This document shows, piece after piece, positions 6,742 to 11,550 of a stretch of DNA of 11,550 nt. This DNA is from Tardiphaga sp. Lineage in GTDB: Bacteria > Pseudomonadota > Alphaproteobacteria > Rhizobiales > Xanthobacteraceae. A program made the translations under genes and the position numbers. Numbering within the stretch: position 1 is the first letter of the stretch; each line of letters begins with the position of its first letter. The notes under the pieces were generated by a model that was not told the DNA's origin, ran no database searches, and saw only the letters and a program-made list of their open reading frames with translations. Location of the stretch: positions 1 to 11,550 of the forward strand of contig JACMOT010000506.1 of NCBI GenBank assembly GCA_014377915.1, read 5' to 3'.

Positions 6742-7569
6742 GTGGGATCGGAATACGCGCTTCAGGATGGCGACTTTCGCCACATCGTCAAGCTCGTGAT
6801 GGACACGGCTGGCATTGTGCTTAGCGAAAAAAAGCGCGCGTTCATTCATGGTCGCCTCGGCCGGCGGCTACGCATTCTCGGGCTGTCGGACTTCGCGCAA
6901 TATTGCCGGCTTCTGGAGGGGCCGGAGGGCGAAGCCGAACGCCACAATCTGATCAACGCCATCACCACCAATCACACCAACTTCTTCCGTGAGCCGCACC
7001 ATTTCGACTATCTCTCGAAGACCATCCTTCCGGTGCTCGCCGAGGCAAGCAGCAACGGGCGCCGTCGACTCAGAATCTGGTCGGCCGGGTGCTCGTCCGG
7101 CGAAGAGCCCTATACGATCGCCATGACGTTGCGCGACCATCGGCCCTCGCTTTCGGGCTGGGACGTCAAGATTCTTGCGACCGACCTCGATACCAATGTC
7201 GTGGCACACGCCGCGGAAGGCCTGTACGACGCCGACCGGATTGAGTCGATTCCGCCGGCGCACCGCAAGCGCTTCATGAACGGCCGGCCGGATGAACCCG
7301 CCTCGATGAACGAGGAACGGCGGTCGCTGATCATGTTTGCTCCATTGAACCTGCTCGAAAGCTGGCCAATGCGCGGACCATTCGACGTCATCTTTTGCCG
7401 GAACGTGGTGATCTATTTCGACAAGCCAACGCAGCGCCGGCTGTTTGATCGCTATGCCGACATGCTGAAGCCCGATGGCTGGCTGTTCGTTGGACACTCC
7501 GAGAGTCTCCTGAACGTGACCGACCGCTTCGATCTGGTCGGGCGCACGATCTATCGCAGGGCGAGATGA
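6742..7569 (+). CDS. cheR: Chemoreceptor glutamate methyltransferase CheR
   Basis: CheR methylates receptor glutamates with S-adenosylmethionine for adaptation. From GTG 6742 it has 275 residues, close to the family norm (E. coli 286). The N-terminal helical domain carries DFRHIVKLVMDTAGI and RLGRRLRILGL. The family motif TTNHTNFFRE includes N77. The SAM-binding loop is WSAGCSSGEEPYT from W113, and FDVIFCRNVVIYFD lies at 214-227. I favour GTG 6742, preceded by GTGGAG at 8 bases. Codons GTG 6652 or ATG 6655 are also open and would give 304-305 residues, overlap the receptor gene by 26 bases, and put the 6692-6719 hairpin inside the coding region. The stop overlaps the cheD start as ATGA. The receptor's DWKQF tail is a plausible docking site for this enzyme. 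Confidence 0.94.
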   Translation: MGSEYALQDGDFRHIVKLVMDTAGIVLSEKKRAFIHGRLGRRLRILGLSDFAQYCRLLEGPEGEAERHNLINAITTNHTNFFREPHHFDYLSKTILPVLAEASSNGRRRLRIWSAGCSSGEEPYTIAMTLRDHRPSLSGWDVKILATDLDTNVVAHAAEGLYDADRIESIPPAHRKRFMNGRPDEPASMNEERRSLIMFAPLNLLESWPMRGPFDVIFCRNVVIYFDKPTQRRLFDRYADMLKPDGWLFVGHSESLLNVTDRFDLVGRTIYRRAR

Positions 7570-8225
7570 GTAATGGCCGAGCAGATCGCACACGCGTGCC
7601 GGCTCTGCCGGAGGCCGGTCATGTCACGTGTACGACACGCCGATACTGGGATCCGCGTTTCAACGCGATCGCCGTCAAGGTTTTTCCGGGCGAACATTTC
7701 GTCACGGCAAATCCGGATGAGATGCTTGTCACCATTCTTGGATCCTGTGTCACGGCCTGCATCAGGGACCCTGTCGCGGGAGTCGGCGGCATGAACCATT
7801 TTATGTTGCCGGAACCCGTGCGCGGCGGTCGGGATCCGGAATCGGGGAGCATGCGCTACGGCAATGTCGCCATGGAGCGCCTTATCAACGATGTCCTATT
7901 TCAGGGAGGCCTCCGCCAACGGTTGGAGATCAAGGTGTTCGGTGGTGGAAACGTGATGACGGGAGCAACCAGCAACATCGGCCACGGCAATGCCGATTTT
8001 GTCGAGGCCTACCTTATCGCCGAAAATCTGCCGATCGTCGCCCGCCACCTGCGCGGCAGCCTGGCGCGTCGGGTCCATTATTTCCCCTTCACCGGCCGGG
8101 TCATGTTGCTCGAGCTGCAGCGTACGGAGCAGCAGGCGATGGTGCGCAACGAAGGACTCTACAAGTCGAAAATCCAGAGGGAGCCTATCTCGGGCTCGGT
8201 CGAGCTGTTTGAGGGCGTGACGTGA
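7566..8225 (+). CDS. cheD: Chemoreceptor glutamine deamidase CheD
   Basis: CheD deamidates selected receptor glutamines to glutamates, making methylation sites. At 219 residues it is longer than the minimal CheD (about 160), with an N-terminal extension of about 35 residues before the domain and a tail after it. The catalytic pair is C61 in LGSCVTACIRDP and H78 in GGMNHFMLPE, 17 apart as in Thermotoga CheD (C27, H44). The loop KVFGGGNVMTG is also typical. The C-terminus is ISGSVELFEGVT, with a seven-residue element very like the end of the last operon protein. ATG 7566 overlaps the cheR stop by four bases and the stop overlaps the GTG start of cheB by four, so cheR-cheD-cheB are probably translationally coupled. 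Downstream ATGs exist, but the overlap favours this start. Confidence 0.93.
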   Translation: MSNGRADRTRVPALPEAGHVTCTTRRYWDPRFNAIAVKVFPGEHFVTANPDEMLVTILGSCVTACIRDPVAGVGGMNHFMLPEPVRGGRDPESGSMRYGNVAMERLINDVLFQGGLRQRLEIKVFGGGNVMTGATSNIGHGNADFVEAYLIAENLPIVARHLRGSLARRVHYFPFTGRVMLLELQRTEQQAMVRNEGLYKSKIQREPISGSVELFEGVT

Positions 8226-9283
8226 AGCAAACCCGCGTACTTATTGTTGATGACTCGGCGTTCGTCCGGCAGGTGATCTCGGAAATCCTCTCGTCCGATC
8301 CGTCGATGATCGTCGTCGGCGCGGCGCCCGACCCGATCGTGGCCCGGGAGATGATCAAGGCGCTGAACCCCGACGTAGTGACGCTCGATATCGAAATGCC
8401 GCGGATGGACGGTCTGGCGTTTCTCGAGAAGATCATGACGCTCCGGCCGATGCCAGTCGTGATGATATCGTCGCTCACTCAGAAGGGAGCCGATGCCGCC
8501 GTGCGCGCGCTGGAAATGGGCGCGGTGGACTTCGTGGCCGAGCCGATGGTCGGGTTGAGTGATGGATTTGCCGCGCTACGCGACGAAATCATATCCAAGG
8601 TCAAAGCGGCGGCGGGCGCGCATATTCGACCGATGTCCAAGGATAGACCCAAGGTGGCCCGTCTGTCGCCGGGCGCCACCTACAGTTCCTCAGAAAAACT
8701 CATTGCTGTCGGTGCATCGACCGGCGGCGTCGAGGCGCTTCAGGAACTGCTGATCTCGTTTCCACCCGATGCCCCGGCCATCCTCGTGACCCAGCATATG
8801 CCGGCCCTGTTCACGGCGTCGTTTGCCAACCGGCTCGACCAGTGTTGCGCCGTCAGCGTCTGTCAGGCAAGGGACGGAGAGCGTATCCTGCCAGGTCATG
8901 TCTACATAGCGCCCGGTGGTTTTCATCTGGAACTGGCCCGCAATGGTGCGAATTATGTGTGCCGGGTACATGAGCAGCCGCCGGTATCAGGTCATCGTCC
9001 ATCCGTCGATGTGTTGTTCCGCTCGGTTGCCAAGGCCGCGGGCGCGAACTCGGTGGGAATCATCCTGACCGGAATGGGCAAGGATGGCGCCGCCGGACTG
9101 CTCGAGATGCGCCGTGCTGGCGCGTCGACGATAGGCCAGGACGAGGCTAGCTGCGTGGTCTATGGCATGCCCAAAGCAGCGCATGATTGCGGCGCTACCG
9201 AAATCGAACTGCCGCTCAGCAAGATTTCCGGACAGGTACTTTATCACTGTCAGGCTATCGCCGGACGCGGCGTAAGGGTCTGA
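8222..9283 (+). CDS. cheB: Receptor methylesterase/deamidase CheB
   Basis: A two-domain enzyme of 353 residues, the usual length. Residues 1-120 form the receiver (D10, D11, phospho-site D56 in LDIEMPRMDG). A linker runs to about 155. The methylesterase domain has the catalytic triad S166 (GASTGG), H192 (VTQHMP) and D288 (GMGKDGAAG), nearly the same positions as in E. coli CheB (164, 190, 286). The conserved receiver lysine is replaced: the sequence reads VDFVAEP with Glu at 107 where VxKP is expected. This may alter phosphorylation-dependent activation. The GTG start overlaps the cheD stop as GTGA. The next gene begins one base after the stop. The esterase part looks fully active by its motifs. 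Confidence 0.95.
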   Translation: MKQTRVLIVDDSAFVRQVISEILSSDPSMIVVGAAPDPIVAREMIKALNPDVVTLDIEMPRMDGLAFLEKIMTLRPMPVVMISSLTQKGADAAVRALEMGAVDFVAEPMVGLSDGFAALRDEIISKVKAAAGAHIRPMSKDRPKVARLSPGATYSSSEKLIAVGASTGGVEALQELLISFPPDAPAILVTQHMPALFTASFANRLDQCCAVSVCQARDGERILPGHVYIAPGGFHLELARNGANYVCRVHEQPPVSGHRPSVDVLFRSVAKAAGANSVGIILTGMGKDGAAGLLEMRRAGASTIGQDEASCVVYGMPKAAHDCGATEIELPLSKISGQVLYHCQAIAGRGVRV

Positions 9284-9284
9284 T

Positions 9285-10415
9285 ATGTTTGGATTGAGCC
9301 GAAAGCCCAGAGCGGATCTGGTAATTCCAACAGCGACGGTGCCGGATCATTTCGAGGTGGAGACGGTGCCACCGCAGACGGTGCTGCTCCAGCGATGGAT
9401 GTCGTTGGCTGCGTTGCAGCAACGTGTCATTGAAGCGCTAGTGGTGGAGATCGCCCAAACGTCTGGTTTCGTGGAGACCGAAGCGGAAGCCCTGAGCGGA
9501 TGTTTCCAGCGCCTCTCGGTCAGCGCCGAACAGCAAACGGAAAGGGTCAGCAGCCTCAACAATCTGGCCTCCGGGATCGAGGTCGAAGGCAAGATCGTTC
9601 CAATCGCTCAAATCGCGGGCCTCCTGGAGGGGACCCTCGACGACGTGGTGAAAAAGATCCTGCTGCTTTCGAAGGACTCCATGTCCATGGTCTCGGCATT
9701 GGATGAACTCAAGTCGAACGTTCAGCGGGTAGAAAAATGCATGATGCAGCTCGACAGCGTGAACAACACGACGAACATGCTCGCCTTGAATGCGCGCATC
9801 GAGGCGGAACGTGCCGGCGTATCGGGGATGGCATTTCGCGTTGTGGCCGATGAGGTGCGCGAACTTTCCAAGGTCACGCAAGGCCTTGCCGCATCGATGA
9901 AATGTGAGCTCAAGGGGCTCACCGATGGCATCGCACACGGGCATTCCACATTGCAACGGGTCGCCAGCATAGATCTGTCCGACAATATCCAGGCCAAGGA
10001 GCGGCTCGAGGTGTTAATGGCGGCCTTGCTTCGCCGAAGCTCGAGTCTGGAGACAATTGTCGCGGATGCCGTCAAGGAAGCAGGGCTGATTTCGGCTGAC
10101 GTTGACGGAATGGTTACCGGCATTCAGTTTCAGGACCGCACCAGGCAGCGGCTGGAGCACGTTATCGATACGCTGCATGTCATCGATCAGGCGATCGAGG
10201 AAATAAAATGCAGCACAGTGGGCTCCGTGCCGGATCTGGCCGATGAGGCGCCTGATGTCGAATGGATCAAAAAGCTGCTCGAGCGCTTCACAATGAGCGA
10301 TATGCGCGCACGATTCGTAACGCAGCTCCTTGATGGCGGCGGACCGGCCGATCTGGCGGGGGGCGGCTCGAGGAATAACGCGCTATCGACCAGTGGATCG
10401 ATAGAATTATTCTAG
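9285..10415 (+). CDS. Receptor-like cytoplasmic protein with CheZ-type DxxxQ motif
   Basis: A 376-residue, largely helical protein without membrane segment or recognisable sensor domain. Its middle resembles the signalling hairpin of chemoreceptors: [18 protein letters not shown] at about 161-178, then FRVVADEVREL. The return helix leads to GIQFQDRTRQRLEHV, where FQDRTRQ contains D284-x-x-x-Q288, the spacing and context of the CheZ active helix (FQDLTGQ, Asp143 and Gln147) and the signature noted in rhizobial CheT phosphatases. After about residue 340 comes a Gly-rich linker and the tail SGSIELF, like CheD's SGSVELF. AAGGG lies six bases before ATG 9285 and the gap to cheB is one base, so it belongs to the operon. 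It may be an internal scaffold, a CheY-P phosphatase or both. Receptor-tip homology is clear; phosphatase activity is inference. Confidence 0.8.
   Translation: MFGLSRKPRADLVIPTATVPDHFEVETVPPQTVLLQRWMSLAALQQRVIEALVVEIAQTSGFVETEAEALSGCFQRLSVSAEQQTERVSSLNNLASGIEVEGKIVPIAQIAGLLEGTLDDVVKKILLLSKDSMSMVSALDELKSNVQRVEKCMMQLDSVNNTTNMLALNARIEAERAGVSGMAFRVVADEVRELSKVTQGLAASMKCELKGLTDGIAHGHSTLQRVASIDLSDNIQAKERLEVLMAALLRRSSSLETIVADAVKEAGLISADVDGMVTGIQFQDRTRQRLEHVIDTLHVIDQAIEEIKCSTVGSVPDLADEAPDVEWIKKLLERFTMSDMRARFVTQLLDGGGPADLAGGGSRNNALSTSGSIELF
10383..10404 (+). terminator. Inverted repeat at the end of the last operon gene
   Basis: CTATCGA (10383-10389) and TCGATAG (10398-10404) form a perfect 7-bp inverted repeat with an 8-base spacer. 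It is followed by AATTATTCT, which contains the stop codon. The stem is short and AT-rich and the following tract is not a true T-run, so a terminator role is weak. It may simply reflect codon choice at the C-terminus. Confidence 0.25.
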
Positions 10416-10464
10416 CAGTCTTCCGATCCGCGGCGGCGCCGCCGACCCGGCTCGAAGGACTGCT
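10414..10464 (+). terminator. Large GC-rich stem after the che operon, possible terminator
   Basis: AGCAGTC (10414-10420) pairs with GACTGCT (10458-10464). Between them TTC can pair with GAA across a single-base bulge. In the centre is a perfect 14-base palindrome, CGGCGGCGCCGCCG (10431-10444). The structure starts within the stop codon of the last gene. No U-tract follows, so if it ends transcription it is not by the classical intrinsic mechanism. It could also protect the 3' end of the mRNA. Confidence 0.4.
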
Positions 10465-10565
10465 CTGGAAGGTGAGTGACAGGTTCCGGCGCGGTCGTCG
10501 CGTCTTGCTCTCACCGGTGTACGACGAAAATCGCCACAGCCAGGCAGATATTTGATTGGTCGGCG

Positions 10566-10604
10566 CGGGAGGGTCTCCCGGGCCGAACACGTCCGGAACC
10601 GGAC
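10566..10604 (+). promoter_or_regulatory. Two adjacent short hairpins before the membrane receptor gene
   Basis: CGGGAG / CTCCCG (10566-10571 and 10575-10580) have a 3-base loop, and GTCCGG / CCGGAC (10591-10596 and 10599-10604) have a 2-base spacer. They lie 70-110 bases before ATG 10675. No T-run follows. They may be transcription-termination remnants, operators or leader structure. The rest of the 10465-10674 gap shows no gene and no promoter I can identify. Confidence 0.3.
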
Positions 10605-10674
10605 AAATCTGCTTAACGGTATCTTTGTGTCGCCATGCCATACCAGCGTGTATTTTACGCCGGGGCTCATTGCC

Positions 10675-11550
10675 ATGATCAATTCCATCCGTATCCGCAC
10701 CAAGCTGTTGCTGGTGCTTGTGCTCACGGGTCTGTCGCTTGCGACGGCGATCTGGGCATCTACCTCGATCCTCTACGAGCGCATGATGCAGGATCGTATT
10801 GCCAAGCTGAAGGCTGTGGTGGAAGTGGCGAGCGAGCAAGCCAAGGCGCTCGACGCCCAGGTCAGGGCTGGCAAGCTGAACCGCGACGAGGCCATGATAC
10901 GGTTCAAGGACGCCAGCCGCGCGATGTGGTTCGACAACCATACCGCCTATCTCGGTATTATCGATACCGACGGCATCTGGTTCATGAATGCCGCGGTCCC
11001 GAAAATCGAAGGCACGATGGGCAACAAGTTGCCGGACGGCCGCTACATCTCCGAAAAACTTCGCAATGCCGTGAGTTCGAGTGAGGATGGTCTGGTGGCC
11101 TATGGCTATCCGAGGCCGGGCGGGACCGAAGCGTTGCCGAAGTTGACCTTCGTCAAGAAGTTCGAGCCCTGGAAGCTGATCATCACGGCGGGGGTGTGGA
11201 TCGACGATCTCGATGCCGACTATCATGCGGTGGTGTATCGGCTGGCGGGCTACGGTCTGGTACTGCTGCTGATCAGCGGCGGCCTGATTTTGTTGCTGAG
11301 CCAGAACATCAGCAACTCGCTGACCGGCTTGAAGGACAAGATGGAGCGGCTGGTCGGCGGCGACCTGTCCGTCGATATCACCGAGGCCGCGCGCCGCGAT
11401 GAAGTCGGTGAGATGGCCAAGGCGGTGCAGGTGTTCAAGAGCAACGCGGTGGCCATGCAGGCGCTGCAGGCCGAGCAGGAGCAGGTCGGCGCGCGGGCCG
11501 AGCAGCAGAAGAAGCAGGCGATGCGCGAGATGGCGGATGGTTTTGAAGCC
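10675..11550 (+). CDS. Membrane chemoreceptor with single Cache and HAMP domains (5' part, runs off window)
   Basis: The frame is open from ATG 10675 to the window edge, giving 292 codons. A short basic N-terminus (SIRIRTK) leads into TM1 (about 10-30). The periplasmic region (about 35-185) fits the sCache_2 type: an amphipathic helix, LGIIDTDGIWFMN, GLVAYGYPRPG, then FVKKFEPWKLIITAGVWIDD. TM2 is about 190-208. A HAMP domain follows (about 208-262: LKDKMERLVGGDLSVDI ... RRDEVGEMAKAVQVFK), then the start of a coiled coil ending ...REMADGFEA. The methylation and signalling regions must lie beyond the window. The HAMP proline usual in IS-x-P-L is Ser215 here (ISNSL). GGGG sits about 9 bases before the start. 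It is separated from the che operon by 259 bases with inverted repeats, so it probably has its own promoter. Cache ligands are often small organic acids; the ligand here is unknown. Confidence 0.9.
   Translation, partial: MINSIRIRTKLLLVLVLTGLSLATAIWASTSILYERMMQDRIAKLKAVVEVASEQAKALDAQVRAGKLNRDEAMIRFKDASRAMWFDNHTAYLGIIDTDGIWFMNAAVPKIEGTMGNKLPDGRYISEKLRNAVSSSEDGLVAYGYPRPGGTEALPKLTFVKKFEPWKLIITAGVWIDDLDADYHAVVYRLAGYGLVLLLISGGLILLLSQNISNSLTGLKDKMERLVGGDLSVDITEAARRDEVGEMAKAVQVFKSNAVAMQALQAEQEQVGARAEQQKKQAMREMADGFEA

Noticed and set aside
10288..11226. Reverse-strand open frame of 312 codons spanning the operon end and the membrane receptor
   Set aside because: It crosses the intergenic region and lies opposite a forward frame with clear TM, Cache and HAMP features.

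Overview
The window holds a compact chemotaxis (che) operon from a high-GC alphaproteobacterium. The protein sequences, the gene order and the style of the intergenic DNA point to the Bradyrhizobium/Rhodopseudomonas branch of the Hyphomicrobiales. That placement is inferred from recognised families, not from a search.

Layout: (1) Positions 1-955 contain no convincing protein gene. At 80-124 lies the 3' part of a tRNA-Thr (anticodon CGT) with no matching 5' half, which is what an integrase attachment-site remnant looks like. Around 449-466 is a short stretch resembling a dispersed rhizobial repeat. (2) Positions 956-10415 carry nine tightly packed same-strand genes: a small STAS-domain protein, cheY, cheA, cheW, a soluble three-PAS chemoreceptor, cheR, cheD, cheB, and a receptor-like cytoplasmic protein. 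Most junctions are 4-base overlaps or gaps of 1-2 bases. The exceptions are cheA/cheW (11-base overlap), cheW/mcp (53-base gap) and mcp/cheR (64-base gap containing a 12-bp hairpin). (3) Positions 10383-10674 hold several inverted repeats. (4) From 10675 to the window edge runs the 5' part of a membrane chemoreceptor (TM, single Cache, TM, HAMP).

How it works together: the PAS receptor would control CheA through CheW. CheA would phosphorylate CheY and CheB. CheR, CheB and CheD would methylate, demethylate and deamidate receptors. The PAS receptor ends in DWKQF, the W-x-x-F pattern of a CheR/CheB tether. No canonical cheZ, cheC or second cheY is present. Two flanking genes may fill the signal-termination role: the STAS protein sits where CheS sits in Sinorhizobium, and the last protein joins a receptor-type signalling hairpin to an FQDxTxQ helix carrying the CheZ/CheT DxxxQ signature.

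Most interesting points: the hybrid last protein as a candidate CheY phosphatase; a tail SGS(V/I)ELF shared by CheD and that protein; two cysteines at the normally invariant hairpin tip of the PAS receptor; a Glu in place of the conserved receiver Lys of CheB; and the orphan tRNA 3' fragment.
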